Assembly: GCA_035762175.1 (NCBI GenBank)
Contig: DASTPP010000053.1
Span: 1 to 45,015 of the forward strand
Source of the DNA: DASTPP01 sp035762175
GTDB taxonomy: Bacteria; Myxococcota_A; Polyangia; Polyangiales; Polyangiaceae
Length of the DNA stretch: 45,015 nt
Direction: 5' to 3'
Shown: positions 24,274 to 32,743 of the stretch, one piece after another
How positions within the stretch are numbered: position 1 is the stretch's first letter
Layout of the letters: each line of letters opens with the position of its first letter
The notes under the pieces: model-generated
What the model was told of the DNA's origin: nothing
Database searches by the model: none
Seen by the model: the letters and a program-made list of their open reading frames with translations, nothing else
Position numbers and translations under genes: made by a program

Positions 24274-25431
24274 TCAGGGCGCGAGTGCGACGTTGCTGAA
24301 GGCCATGCCGTCGGGGCCCTTGCCGGTGCGCAGGTAGCCACTGACGCGGCGCCGATCGAGGTCGAGCAGGGCGACTTCGTCGTGGGCGGCGGTGGCGACG
24401 AAGGCGCGGCGGCCGTCGCCCGCGATGAGAATGCCGAGCGGCACGGCGCTCGTGACGAAGGGGTCGTCGGGCTCGGGCGGGCCCTTGGCCGGGTCGCGTG
24501 GCAGGGCGAGGGTGGCGACGGGGGTGCGGGCGCGGGCGTCGAACATGGTCACGTTGCCCGAGGCGGCGTTCGAGACGAGCACGAAGCGTCCGTCGGGGGT
24601 GAAGCGCAGGCGGTTGGGCATGCGCCCCCCACAGGGGAAGGTGGCGAGTTCGGCGAGCGTGCGGGCGTCGAGCACCACGATCGAGCCCTCGACGTCGGCG
24701 GGGGGGCGGGCCTTCATCGGGGCGGCCCAGACCTCGCGCCCGTCGGGCGAGACGTCGATGGCCTCGGGCAGCGGGGGCGTGGGCGCCGTGCGCACGACGG
24801 CGCCGCGCTCGAGGTCGACCATCGACACGGTCGACGACTTGATGTTGGCCGTGTAGGCGGTGCGCCGGTCGGGCGAGAGCGCGACCATGTGCGTGCCCTC
24901 CTGGCCGACGGTGACGGGCTTGACCGCGCCGCCCTCGGTGTCGACGACGAGCAGCGCCCGGCTCGCCTCGCTCGTGACGGCGAGGCGGCGCCCGTCGGCG
25001 AGCCACGCGATGCCGTGCGGGCGGCGGTGCTCGCCGAGCTCGAGGGTCGCGGCGACGGCGCGGCGCTCGAGATCGAGCAGGGTCAGGGTGTGGCCGGGCT
25101 CTTTGGCGCCGTAGTTGGCGACGGCGGCCCGGCGGCCGTCGGGCGAGACGGCCACCTCGTGCGGGCCCTCGCCGGTCGGCAGGGTCGCCCGCGGCTGCAT
25201 CGTGGCGAGGTCGACGAGCGAGGCGGTGCCGTCTTCTTTGTTGAGCACCACGAGCGTGCGCTCGGGCCCGGCCGGCGCGTTCGCGGCCCCCGCCGGGGTG
25301 GCCGCCGTCGGGGCCCCGGCCTGCGCCGGCCCCGCGGCGGGAGGCGGCGTCGAACAGGCGATGGCCGACGCGCCGGCGAGGGCGAGGGCGAGCGAGGCGG
25401 CGCGGCGCCCGGTCGAAATCTTCGCGTTCAT
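24274..25431 (-). CDS. YncE-like beta-propeller lipoprotein
   Basis: A 385-residue protein. A signal peptide (MNAKISTGRRAASLALALAG) ends in SAIAC, giving a probable lipidated Cys at residue 26, followed by a Pro/Ala-rich tether to about residue 55. Seven similar blades then follow, each with a strand ending in SPDGR- or TPDGR-like turns (HEVAVSPDGRRAAVANYG, MVALSPDRRTAYTANI, LRFTPDGRFVLVSNAASG), as in YncE/YVTN-type propellers. Such proteins are periplasmic or surface binding proteins; the ligand is unknown. AAGGG lies 7 bp before the ATG. The 240-bp gap to the next gene holds GC-rich duplications. Confidence 0.85.
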   Translation of the reverse strand: MNAKISTGRRAASLALALAGASAIACSTPPPAAGPAQAGAPTAATPAGAANAPAGPERTLVVLNKEDGTASLVDLATMQPRATLPTGEGPHEVAVSPDGRRAAVANYGAKEPGHTLTLLDLERRAVAATLELGEHRRPHGIAWLADGRRLAVTSEASRALLVVDTEGGAVKPVTVGQEGTHMVALSPDRRTAYTANIKSSTVSMVDLERGAVVRTAPTPPLPEAIDVSPDGREVWAAPMKARPPADVEGSIVVLDARTLAELATFPCGGRMPNRLRFTPDGRFVLVSNAASGNVTMFDARARTPVATLALPRDPAKGPPEPDDPFVTSAVPLGILIAGDGRRAFVATAAHDEVALLDLDRRRVSGYLRTGKGPDGMAFSNVALAP

Positions 25432-25618
25432 CGACGACCCTTTCTGCCGGGGGCGCCCCGGCCGGGGCCGCCCCCCCGGAAAAGCCCCGATGTCGCCCGC
25501 AGGTTCGCGGGCCGCGGGCCGGGCCCGCCTCGCCCCGGCGCGGCCCGGCGCCCGAGCGCGACGGCCGCGGGCAAGGGCCGCCTCGCTCCGGCGCCCGAGC
25601 GCGCCGCCCGCGGGCGGC

Positions 25619-25680
25619 GGCGCGGGGGCTGGCCGGGCTGTCAGCGGGCGGCGCGGGGGCCGGCCGGGCCGTCAGCGGGC
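25619..25680. repeat. 31-bp tandem duplication covering the MocR stop codon
   Basis: Units 25619-25649 and 25650-25680 are 31 bp each, differing at two positions (core GGCGCGGGGGC, CCGGGC, GTCAGCGGGC). The minus-strand stop of the MocR gene (25672-25674) is in the second unit; the matching TGA of the first unit is in another frame. A further 15-bp repeat (CGGCGCCCGAGCGCG) occurs twice just downstream. Confidence 0.8.
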
Positions 25681-27111
25681 GGCGGCGCGCGGGCCCGCCC
25701 GCTGCGCGCGGGCGAGGGCGCCGAGCGTGCGCAGCGCGGCCTCGAGCGCGGGCGTCCAGCGCATGCCGCAGGCGACGCGCAGGCAGTTGCGGAAGCGGCC
25801 CCGGGCCGAGAAGAGCGGGCCCGGCGCGAGCGTGATGCCCCGGCGCCGGGCCTCGTCTTGCAGGGCGAGGGCGTCGAAGGCGGGCGGCATCTCGACCCAG
25901 AGCACGAAGCCGCCCGCGGGCGAGCTGACGCGCGTCCCCTCGGGGAAGGCGTCGAGCAGGCAAGGCCGCGCTCGCGCGAGCGTTTCGGTCAGCACGGGGC
26001 GCAGCCCGCGCAGGTGCCGGTCGTAGTGCCCGCGGCGCAAGAACTCGGCCACGGCGAGCTGGGGCAGGGTGGGGTTGGCCAGGCTGAGCAGGTACTTGAG
26101 GCGCTCGACCGCGGCGAGCCGTCGGCCCGGGGCGAGCCAGCCGACGCGGTAGCCGGGCGCGAGCGTCTTCGAGAACGAGCCGGCGAGCAGCACGTCGCCG
26201 CCCCGATCGTGGCGCGCGGCGGGGGCGGGGCGCGGGCCCTCGAAGCCGAGATCGCCGTAGACGTCGTCTTCGATGAGGGGCACGCCGCGGCGGGCCAAGA
26301 GCGAGACGAGCCGCTCTTTGGACGCCTCGCCCATGCGCGCGCCGAGCGGGTTGTCGAAGGCGGGCACGGCGATGCAGGCGCTCGGCCGGGCGCGATCGAG
26401 GGCGATCTCGAGCTGGTCGAGGTCGAGGCCGCGCTCGGGGTCGCTCGCGATCTCGACCGCGCGCAGCCCGAGCAGCTCGAGCGCCTTCAAGATGCCGAAG
26501 TAGCTGGGCGAGGCGACGGCGACGGCGTCGCCCGGCGCGCAGGTCACGCGCAGCGCGAGGTGCAGCGCCTCGGTCGCGCCGGACGTCACGACGATCTCGT
26601 CTTCGTGCACCGAGGCGCCCTGGCGCACGAGGCGCGCCGCGATCGCGCGCCGCAGCGCCGCCGCCCCGCGGGCCGGGGCGTACTCGCCGCCGGCGCCCCC
26701 GCCCGAGCGCGCGATCGCGGCGAGCGTGCGGTCGAGCGCGTCGAGCGGCAAGAGCTCGGGCGAGAGCAGGGCGAAGCCGAGGGGCAGGGCGCCCCGGTCG
26801 CCCGCGGCCGCGGCGAGGGCCCCGAGGGCGCCGCCGATCGCGACGCGGGCGGGCGCGAGCGCGCTGCGCGAGGCGCGCGGCAGGGCGCCGCCGGGGCGCC
26901 GCACGAAGTAGCCGGCGCGCGGGCGCGGCTCGACCACGCCGCGCTCGACGAGCAGCCGGAAGGCGCCGCGCACCGTGGCGTTGCCCAGGCCCCGCTCGCG
27001 GCAGAGCGTTCGCACCGAGGGCAGCCGCTGGCCCGGGCGCAGCCGGCCGCTCGCGACGTGCGACGCCACCTCGTCGGCCAGGGCCCGGTACTTGGGTGCG
27101 GCGTCGCCCAC
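25672..27111 (-). CDS. MocR/PdxR-type regulator (GntR helix-turn-helix plus aminotransferase fold)
   Basis: A 479-residue MocR-family protein. Winged helix at residues about 5-72 (ALADEVASHVASGRLRPGQR, then LPSVRTLCRERGLGNATVRG), linker, then a fold-type I aminotransferase domain with the PLP Lys in AGSFSKTLAPGYRVGW, the Asn/Asp motif AFDNPLGA and VTSGATEALHLALR. Such proteins use PLP or an aldimine as effector. It is divergent from the PLP decarboxylase at 27245, with three copies of one heptamer in between, so it most likely controls that gene. The start is a GTG; upstream codons do not look coding. The C-terminus runs into the 31-bp duplication. Confidence 0.92.
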   Translation of the reverse strand: MGDAAPKYRALADEVASHVASGRLRPGQRLPSVRTLCRERGLGNATVRGAFRLLVERGVVEPRPRAGYFVRRPGGALPRASRSALAPARVAIGGALGALAAAAGDRGALPLGFALLSPELLPLDALDRTLAAIARSGGGAGGEYAPARGAAALRRAIAARLVRQGASVHEDEIVVTSGATEALHLALRVTCAPGDAVAVASPSYFGILKALELLGLRAVEIASDPERGLDLDQLEIALDRARPSACIAVPAFDNPLGARMGEASKERLVSLLARRGVPLIEDDVYGDLGFEGPRPAPAARHDRGGDVLLAGSFSKTLAPGYRVGWLAPGRRLAAVERLKYLLSLANPTLPQLAVAEFLRRGHYDRHLRGLRPVLTETLARARPCLLDAFPEGTRVSSPAGGFVLWVEMPPAFDALALQDEARRRGITLAPGPLFSARGRFRNCLRVACGMRWTPALEAALRTLGALARAQRAGPRAAAR

Positions 27112-27130
27112 GCGGCGAGCCTACCCGATC

Positions 27131-27199
27131 GACACAGAAGGGGCGAAGGCTTCGCGCGGGGGCCCAACTGTGTCCATTGCCCTGGCGCCGCGCTGTGTC
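27131..27199. promoter_or_regulatory. Three GACACAG/CTGTGTC heptamers, candidate MocR operator
   Basis: GACACAG at 27131-27137 and CTGTGTC at 27168-27174 and 27193-27199: the last two are direct repeats 25 bp apart, and the first is inverted relative to them. All lie in the 133-bp divergent gap between the MocR GTG (27111) and the decarboxylase ATG (27245). MocR proteins typically bind repeated half-sites of mixed orientation between themselves and the target. Confidence 0.55.
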
Positions 27200-27244
27200 T
27201 GGCGCCTGGCGGGGGGGGCGCTATTCCCTTCGGGGAGGTGACCC

Positions 27245-28690
27245 ATGGTCGGCGATGAACGGGGCGGCGGCGCGGCGAGGGGCGGGGCGGGAGGCGAGGG
27301 GGGCGAGGGCGGCGAGCGCTTCGCGCGCGACGCGGGCGAGCTCGGCGCGCTGCTCGCTGAGGTGCGGGGCGCGGCGCTCGAGTTCGTCGCGTCGCTGCCG
27401 GCGCGGCCCGTGGCGGCGCCCCTCGAGGGGGCGCCGCGCGAGCGCCCGCGCCTGCCCGAGGCGGGGCTCGGGGCGCGCGCCGCGGTCGGGCGCTTTCGCG
27501 CCGAGTACGAGCCCTGGCTCTCGGGCTCGGCGGGGCCCCGCTACCTGGGCTTCGTGACGGGCGGCACGACGCCCGCCGCGCTCGCGGGCGACTGGCTCGC
27601 GGCGGCGTACGATCAGAACCTTTCGCACGACGGCGACTCGGCGGCGAGCACGGTCGAGCGGCACGCCCTCGCCCTCTTGCGCGAGCTCTTCGGCCTGCCC
27701 GACGCCTTCGAGGGCATCTTCGTGACGGGCGGCACGCAGGCCAACCTCGTGGCGCTCGCCACCGCGCGGCAGTGGGCCTACGAGCGGGCGGGCTTCGACG
27801 CGGCCGAGCGCGGGCTCGCCGGCGCGCCGCCCTTGCGGGTGCTCGGCGGCGCGCCGCACGCGAGCGTGTACAAGGCGCTCGCGGTCCTCGGCCTGGGCCG
27901 GGCCTGCGTCGAGCCGGTCGAGTGCCTGCCGGGCCGCCGCGCCGTCGACCCCGACGCGCTCGAGGCGAGGCTGCGCGCGGGCGGCGGCGCCCCCGCGATC
28001 GTCGTGGCGAGCGCCGGCGAGGTGAACACGGGCGACTTCGACGATCTCGAGCGCCTCGCCGACCTCGCCGAGCGCCACGGCGCCTGGCTGCACGTCGACG
28101 GCGCCTTCGGGCTCTTCGCCGCCTGCGACCCCCGCCTCGCCGGCCTGGTCGCGGGCGCGGGGCGGGCCGACTCGGTCGCGTCCGACGGGCACAAGTGGCT
28201 CAACGTGCCCTACGACGCCGGCTTCGTCTTCACGCGCCACCTCGCCCTGCAAGAGCGCGTCTTCACCGCCTCGGCCGCGTACCTCGGCGCCGGGCCCGAG
28301 CTGAGCCACCGCGCGCCCGAGAACTCGCGCCGCTTCCGGGCCCTGCCGGCCTTCCTCACGCTGCTCGCCTACGGCCGCTCGGGCTACCGCGCGCTCGTGC
28401 GCCGCTCCTGCGAGCACGCGGCCGCGCTCGGCGCCTGGGTCGAGGCCTCGCCCCGCTTCGAGCTGCTCTCGCCCGTGCGCCTCAACATCGTCTGCTTCGC
28501 CCCCCGCGCCCCGGGCAAGGCCGCGCGCGACCGCGTGCTCGATCTCGTCCGCCGCGGCGGGCGCGCCTTCCTGACCCCGACCGAATTCGGCGGCCGGCCG
28601 GCGATCCGCGCGGCGTTCTCGAACTGGTCGACCGAGGCCGCCGACGTCGGCATCGTCACCGAGGCGCTCGCCGCCGCCGCCGAGCTCTGA
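27245..28690 (+). CDS. PLP-dependent group II decarboxylase family protein
   Basis: A 481-residue fold-type I PLP enzyme of the group II (aromatic/glutamate/DDC-like) decarboxylase family. Motifs: FVTGGTQANLVAL (cofactor phosphate pocket), the His of GGAPHASVYKALAVLG that stacks on the PLP ring, WLHVDGAFGLF (the Asp that contacts the pyridine N) and the Schiff-base Lys in ASDGHKWLNVPYDAG (about residue 318). The C-terminal small domain includes FGGRPAIRAAFSNW. The first ~25 residues are Gly/Glu-rich and disordered. The substrate is not readable. GGGGAGGTG precedes the ATG. Probably induced or repressed by the divergent MocR protein. Confidence 0.9.
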   Translation: MVGDERGGGAARGGAGGEGGEGGERFARDAGELGALLAEVRGAALEFVASLPARPVAAPLEGAPRERPRLPEAGLGARAAVGRFRAEYEPWLSGSAGPRYLGFVTGGTTPAALAGDWLAAAYDQNLSHDGDSAASTVERHALALLRELFGLPDAFEGIFVTGGTQANLVALATARQWAYERAGFDAAERGLAGAPPLRVLGGAPHASVYKALAVLGLGRACVEPVECLPGRRAVDPDALEARLRAGGGAPAIVVASAGEVNTGDFDDLERLADLAERHGAWLHVDGAFGLFAACDPRLAGLVAGAGRADSVASDGHKWLNVPYDAGFVFTRHLALQERVFTASAAYLGAGPELSHRAPENSRRFRALPAFLTLLAYGRSGYRALVRRSCEHAAALGAWVEASPRFELLSPVRLNIVCFAPRAPGKAARDRVLDLVRRGGRAFLTPTEFGGRPAIRAAFSNWSTEAADVGIVTEALAAAAEL

Positions 28691-28751
28691 GGCGGGCGTG
28701 GCGGCCGGCGCCGAGCCCGGCGGCGGGCGGGGCGGCGGCCGGCGCGTGCGC

Positions 28752-29552
28752 TCACCCGCGCGGCGAGCGCACGACGCGCGGCTCGGGCGCCGGCCCCGCG
28801 TCGACGCGCAAGAGCGTGCCTTCGGCGACCTCGCCCCAGGGCTCGTCGGTCAGATGCTCGGACGCGATCAGCACCGCGTGGCGCTGCGGGCTCCACGGGG
28901 TTAGCAGCTCGGCGTCGGTCTCGTGCGAGCGCCGGCTCGGCACGACCTCGTCGCCCGGCAGGCGCGTCAGCACGTGCAGCGTGCGCCCCGCGCGGAACGC
29001 CCAGAGCGACGCGCCGTCGGAGAGCAAGAAGTTGGCGGCCCCCAGCCCCGGGTGCGCGAGCGCCTGGTCGACGCGGCGGGCGAGCGCCGCGTCGACGCGC
29101 GCCCGATCGTCGCCCGCCTCGTCGAGCGCCGTCAGCAGAAAGGCGAAGAAGCGCTCGCTGTCGGTCTCGCCCTCGACCTCGCGCAGCCGCTCGGCCGACG
29201 CGCGCGCGGCGAACCAGCCGATGTCTTCGATCGTGCCGTTGTGCGCGAACACCCAGCGCCCCCGCCGGAAGGGGTGCGTATTCTCGCGGCCCACCGGGCC
29301 CACCGTGCGCTTGCGGATGTGCGCGACCAGCACCTCGCCGCGGGCCGAGGCGGCGAGCGCGCGGAAGTGCGGGCAGTCGCCCGCCCGCACCGCGTGCTTG
29401 TGCACGTCCCAGCCCGTCTCGCGGCGGTGCACCGCGAGCCCCCAGCCGTGCGGGTGCTCGGCCGAGAGCATCGCGAGGCTGCGCGGCGCCTCGTGCAACG
29501 TGAGCCCGAAGTGGGTGGTCTCGCTCGAGACGACGCCGAGGAGTCGACACAT
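28752..29552 (-). CDS. Class II glutamine amidotransferase (EgtC/YafJ-like)
   Basis: A 266-residue Ntn-type glutaminase. Cys2 (MCRLLGVV) is the nucleophile after Met removal. HPHGWGLAVHRRE, the AHIRKRTVG stretch (substrate carboxylate binding), NTHPFRRGRWVFAHNGTI and GETDSERFFAFLL are the family motifs. It is a stand-alone domain with no synthase fused. EgtC members hydrolyse gamma-glutamyl compounds in ergothioneine synthesis, but no egtB or egtD is present, so the role is open. It is convergent with the decarboxylase; the 61-bp gap contains a GC-rich imperfect duplication. Start fixed by the need for Cys2. Confidence 0.92.
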   Translation of the reverse strand: MCRLLGVVSSETTHFGLTLHEAPRSLAMLSAEHPHGWGLAVHRRETGWDVHKHAVRAGDCPHFRALAASARGEVLVAHIRKRTVGPVGRENTHPFRRGRWVFAHNGTIEDIGWFAARASAERLREVEGETDSERFFAFLLTALDEAGDDRARVDAALARRVDQALAHPGLGAANFLLSDGASLWAFRAGRTLHVLTRLPGDEVVPSRRSHETDAELLTPWSPQRHAVLIASEHLTDEPWGEVAEGTLLRVDAGPAPEPRVVRSPRG

Positions 29553-29758
29553 GATGGCTGTGCGGTGATCGTAGCGCGCCCTCGCTCGCGCGCACCCGCC
29601 GGGCCCGAAGTCGTCGCGTGGCGCCACCCGACCGCGCGCCCTCGCGGGCCCGACCGGCCCGCCGCCCCCTCGGCCGCGCCGCCCCCACACCCTGCCCCCG
29701 AGACGACGATGGCGGCGGGGCGAACTACGCCCTATGCTGCCACATCGGAGGTCTTTCG

Positions 29759-30184
29759 ATGCCCCGAGGGCCGGCGCAAGCACGCGACGACGAGTCGTCC
29801 GCCGTCAAGGTCGAGCTCGACGAGTGGCCGATCGCCGTGTTTCGCATGCCGCGCATCGTCGACGTGAAGGTCGCGGGCGCCCTCGGCCAGGCCATCGACA
29901 AGCTGCTCGAGCGCAAAGAAGAGTTCGTCATCGTCATCGACAGCCGGTCGACGACGGACACGCCCCCCGACGCGCGCAGGGCGATCGCCGCCTGGGAGAA
30001 GGCCCGCGACGCCCCCCTGCGCGCCTACGCCAAGGCCACCGCCTTCGTCATGCCGAACCGCGCGATGTTCGCCATCGTGGGCCTGATCAGCTGGCTGAAC
30101 CCGCCGCCCTACCCGAAGGAGTGCTTCCTCGGCGAGGGCGAGGCCAAGGTCTGGGTGCGCGAGAAGCTCAGCCGCCGGCCCTGA
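29759..30184 (+). CDS. STAS/SpoIIAA-like small protein
   Basis: A 141-residue protein resembling the STAS-like family frequent in myxobacteria: WPIAVFRMPRIVD, a helix, then the strand EEFVIVIDSRSTTD, a helix RRAIAAWEKARDAPL and a strand AYAKATAFVMPN, with an Ala/Lys-rich amphipathic end (GEGEAKVWVREKLS). The alternating beta-alpha order matches SpoIIAA/STAS. No phosphorylatable Ser is assigned. A clear GGAGG lies 8 bp before the ATG. Possible role: protein-protein regulation; partner unknown. Confidence 0.65.
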   Translation: MPRGPAQARDDESSAVKVELDEWPIAVFRMPRIVDVKVAGALGQAIDKLLERKEEFVIVIDSRSTTDTPPDARRAIAAWEKARDAPLRAYAKATAFVMPNRAMFAIVGLISWLNPPPYPKECFLGEGEAKVWVREKLSRRP

Positions 30185-30233
30185 GCGAACGCCATGCCGC
30201 CTGGCTGCCCCGGCGGCAGGGGCCCTGGGGGGG

Positions 30234-30289
30234 GTGGAATCAATTGATTTCACGGGGCAAGAGATCCCCGGGGGTGTAATCAATTGTTT
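30234..30289. promoter_or_regulatory. Two AATCAATTG sites in an A/T-rich island
   Basis: GTGGAATCAATTGATTTCAC (30234-30253) is a 20-bp near-perfect palindrome with a perfect 12-bp core AATCAATTGATT. A second, partial copy TAATCAATTGTTT is at 30277-30289, 40 bp further on. Both are flanked by GGGGCCC-type runs, at about 30220 and 30301. The position is 50-130 bp after the STAS-like gene and 110-165 bp before the hydrolase ATG, consistent with an operator pair. Their low G+C stands out strongly. Confidence 0.55.
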
Positions 30290-30399
30290 CCGCGAGGAAG
30301 GGGCCCCTGGAGGGGGCTCACCCGCGGGGTAGCTCGAAGCCAGAACGCTCCGGGGGCGTGGCAGCCTCCGGGGGGGCGTTTCGACGTATCCTCGCCGCG

Positions 30400-31203
30400 A
30401 TGGCGATGATCGAGGTCAACGGCACGAGCCTGTACGTCGAAGATACGGGCCCGGGGTCGACGGGCGAGACGGTGGCGTTCAGCCACGGGCTGCTCTGGGG
30501 CACCGAGCTCTTCGCGCCGCAGATCGCGGCGCTGCGCGGGCGCTACCGCTGCATCGCCTGGGACCACCGGGGCCAGGGCAAGAGCGCGCCCGACCACCGC
30601 CACTGCATCGGCATGGAGCTCGTCTGGCAGGACGCGGTCGCGCTGCTCGAGAAGCTCGCGCCGGGGCCGGTGCACTTCGTGGGCCTGTCGATGGGCGGCT
30701 TCGTCGCCATGCGCCTCGCGGCCCGCCGGCCCGAGCTCGTGCGCTCGCTCGTGCTCATCGAGACCTCGGCCGACCCCGAGCCGCTCGAGAACGTGCCCCG
30801 CTACCGGCTGCTGGTGCGCGTGGTGCGCGTGCTCGGCCCGCGCGCGGTGAAGTCCCGCGTCGAGCCGATCATGCTCGGCCGCACGATCTTGGCCGACCCC
30901 GCGCGCGCGGCCGAGCGGCGCCGCTACGCCGAGATCATGATGCGCCGCCGCGACGTCTGGCGCGCGGTGAACGGCGTCATCGACCGCGCCGGCGTCTACG
31001 ACGAGCTCGCGCGCATCGAGGCCCCGACCCTCGTGCTCGCCGGCGACGAGGACGTGGCGACGGTGCCCGCCAAGGCCGAGCGGCTGCAGGCCGCCATCGC
31101 GGGGGCGAAGCTCGTGCGCGTGCCGCGGGCGGGGCACTCGTCGTCGGTCGAAGAGCCCGCGGCGGTGACGTCCGCGATCGAGGCGTTCCTGGCGTCGCTC
31201 TAA
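30400..31203 (+). CDS. Alpha/beta hydrolase
   Basis: A 267-residue alpha/beta-hydrolase fold protein. Oxyanion loop FSHGLLWG (about residues 27-34), DHRGQGKSA, nucleophile elbow GLSMGG (Ser about 103), acid in VLAGDEDVAT (Asp about 220-222) and catalytic His in VPRAGHSSSVEEP (about 248). The set resembles esterases and ring-cleavage (3-oxoadipate enol-lactonase-like) hydrolases; substrate not determinable. The start is ATG at 30400 or 30406, six bases apart. It is preceded by the A/T-rich palindromes at 30234-30289, a likely control region. Confidence 0.88.
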   Translation: MAMIEVNGTSLYVEDTGPGSTGETVAFSHGLLWGTELFAPQIAALRGRYRCIAWDHRGQGKSAPDHRHCIGMELVWQDAVALLEKLAPGPVHFVGLSMGGFVAMRLAARRPELVRSLVLIETSADPEPLENVPRYRLLVRVVRVLGPRAVKSRVEPIMLGRTILADPARAAERRRYAEIMMRRRDVWRAVNGVIDRAGVYDELARIEAPTLVLAGDEDVATVPAKAERLQAAIAGAKLVRVPRAGHSSSVEEPAAVTSAIEAFLASL

Positions 31204-31374
31204 CCTGGCTCCTGCGCCCGGCGGGCGGACGCCCGGGCGGAGATGGCGTGTGGGCTGGGCGCGCGGGGGCCGGGGCGAAGGCTTCGTGTCGATCGGCCGG
31301 GCGGGCGCCGGGGCGGAGGTTGCGCGCCGCCCTCGCCGGGCTATGCCTTCGGCCCCACCCACTCGGAGGCCCGA

Positions 31375-32079
31375 ATGCCCGATCTGTCTGCCTTTCCGAT
31401 CACCCAGCGCTGGCCGGCGAAGCACCCCGAGCGCCTGCAGCTCTATTCGCTGCCGACGCCGAACGGGGTGAAGGCCTCGATCATGCTCGAAGAGATCGGG
31501 CTGCCCTACGAGGCGCACCTCGTCGACATCATGAAGAACGAGACGTGGACGCCGGAGTTCTTGGCGCTGAACCCGAACGGCAAGATCCCCGCGATTTTGG
31601 ACCCGGACGGGCCGGGCGGCCGGCCCTTCGGGCTCTTCGAGTCGGGCGCGATCTTGGTGTACCTCGCCGAGAAGACGGGCAAGCTGCTGCCCGCCGACGC
31701 CGCGCGGCGCCACGAGACGCTGCAGTGGGTGTTCTTTCAGATGGCGGCGGTCGGCCCGATGTTCGGCCAGCTCGGCTACTTTCACAAGTTTGCGGGCCGC
31801 GAGATCGAAGACAAGCGCCCGCTCAACCGCTACGCGCAAGAGAGCAAGCGCCTGCTCGGCGTGCTCGAGTCGCGCCTCGAGGCGCGGCCGTGGATCATGG
31901 GCGAAGAGTACACCATCGCCGACATCTCGCTGCTCGGCTGGGTGCGCAACCTGGTCGGGTTTTACGGGGCGGGCGAGCTGGTGGGCTACGAGGCGCTGAA
32001 GCACGTGCCCGCGTGGCTCGAGCGCGGGCTCGCGCGCCCCGCGGTGCAGCGCGGCCTCGAGAGCCCGAAGCGCCCCTGA
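31375..32079 (+). CDS. Glutathione S-transferase family protein (Nu-like)
   Basis: A 234-residue GST. Thioredoxin-fold N-terminus: LQLYSLPTPNGVKASIMLEE (residues 21-40), with TPNG at the position used by Nu-class (YfcG/YghU-like) enzymes in place of Tyr/Ser. NPNGKIPAI and FESGAILVYLAEK (glutathione-binding SGA) follow, then the helical domain with YTIADISLLGWVRN. Function: glutathione-dependent conjugation or disulphide reduction. GGAGG lies close upstream of the ATG. Follows the alpha/beta hydrolase by 171 bp on the same strand; a separate promoter is possible. Confidence 0.93.
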   Translation: MPDLSAFPITQRWPAKHPERLQLYSLPTPNGVKASIMLEEIGLPYEAHLVDIMKNETWTPEFLALNPNGKIPAILDPDGPGGRPFGLFESGAILVYLAEKTGKLLPADAARRHETLQWVFFQMAAVGPMFGQLGYFHKFAGREIEDKRPLNRYAQESKRLLGVLESRLEARPWIMGEEYTIADISLLGWVRNLVGFYGAGELVGYEALKHVPAWLERGLARPAVQRGLESPKRP

Positions 32080-32181
32080 GGGCGGGCGGCGTCGGCCTGC
32101 GGGGGCCCCAGAGCGGGGCACGGAGCCCGCCCCGGCGATCGAGCGGCGGCCCGCGCCGGCCGGCCCCGGCCCGGGCGCCGA

Positions 32182-32598
32182 TCAGGCCGCCTCGTACTCG
32201 GTGAGCTCGACGAGGACGCCGTCGGGCGCCTGGACGTAGACGAAGGTCACGCCGTGGGCCGCCCGCGGCTCGCCGTAGACGGGCACGCCGGCGCGCCGCA
32301 GCTCGGCGGCCGCCGCGGCCACGTCGCGGACGCGGACGCCGAGGTGCATGACGCCGGCGGCGGACATGCCTTCGAGGGCGGCGGCCGCGTCGGCGGCGGG
32401 CGGGCCGGGCGCGCGGCCGGGCGGGAACTCGCTGAAGGCCAGCACCTGGGCGCCGACGCGCACGAGGTGCACGTCTTGGTCATGAACGTTCTTCGTCTGG
32501 AAGACGCTCTCGCCGCCGAAGTGGCGTTGCCAAAAGGCGACCGAGGCGAGCGGATCGAGGCCGTAGACGTGGATGTGATCGACCGAGGCGACGTGCAT
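32182..32598 (-). CDS. VOC-family protein
   Basis: A 138-residue single VOC domain: VASVDHIHVYGLDPLASVAF, VHLVRVGAQVLAFSEFPP, GVMHLGVRVRDV and the C-terminal PDGVLVELTEY. The putative metal ligands His8 and His10 (DHIHVY), His88 (VMHLG) and Glu (LVELTE) fit the glyoxalase I/dioxygenase type. The substrate is unknown. AGAGGTAGG lies about 6 bp before the ATG. Convergent with the GST gene; divergent from the YdcF-like gene at 32744. Confidence 0.88.
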   Translation of the reverse strand: MHVASVDHIHVYGLDPLASVAFWQRHFGGESVFQTKNVHDQDVHLVRVGAQVLAFSEFPPGRAPGPPAADAAAALEGMSAAGVMHLGVRVRDVAAAAAELRRAGVPVYGEPRAAHGVTFVYVQAPDGVLVELTEYEAA

Positions 32599-32743
32599 GG
32601 CGAACCTACCTCTGCGCGGAAGGCGCTGCCCTCTCGCCCCAGAGATGAGGCCCGCCGCCGCGACGGGCAAGAGCGGGCAATGGCAACGATGCGTTGCAAG
32701 AAATGAAAGGGGGCGCCGCGGGCACGTGGTGGGCGACGGGGCC

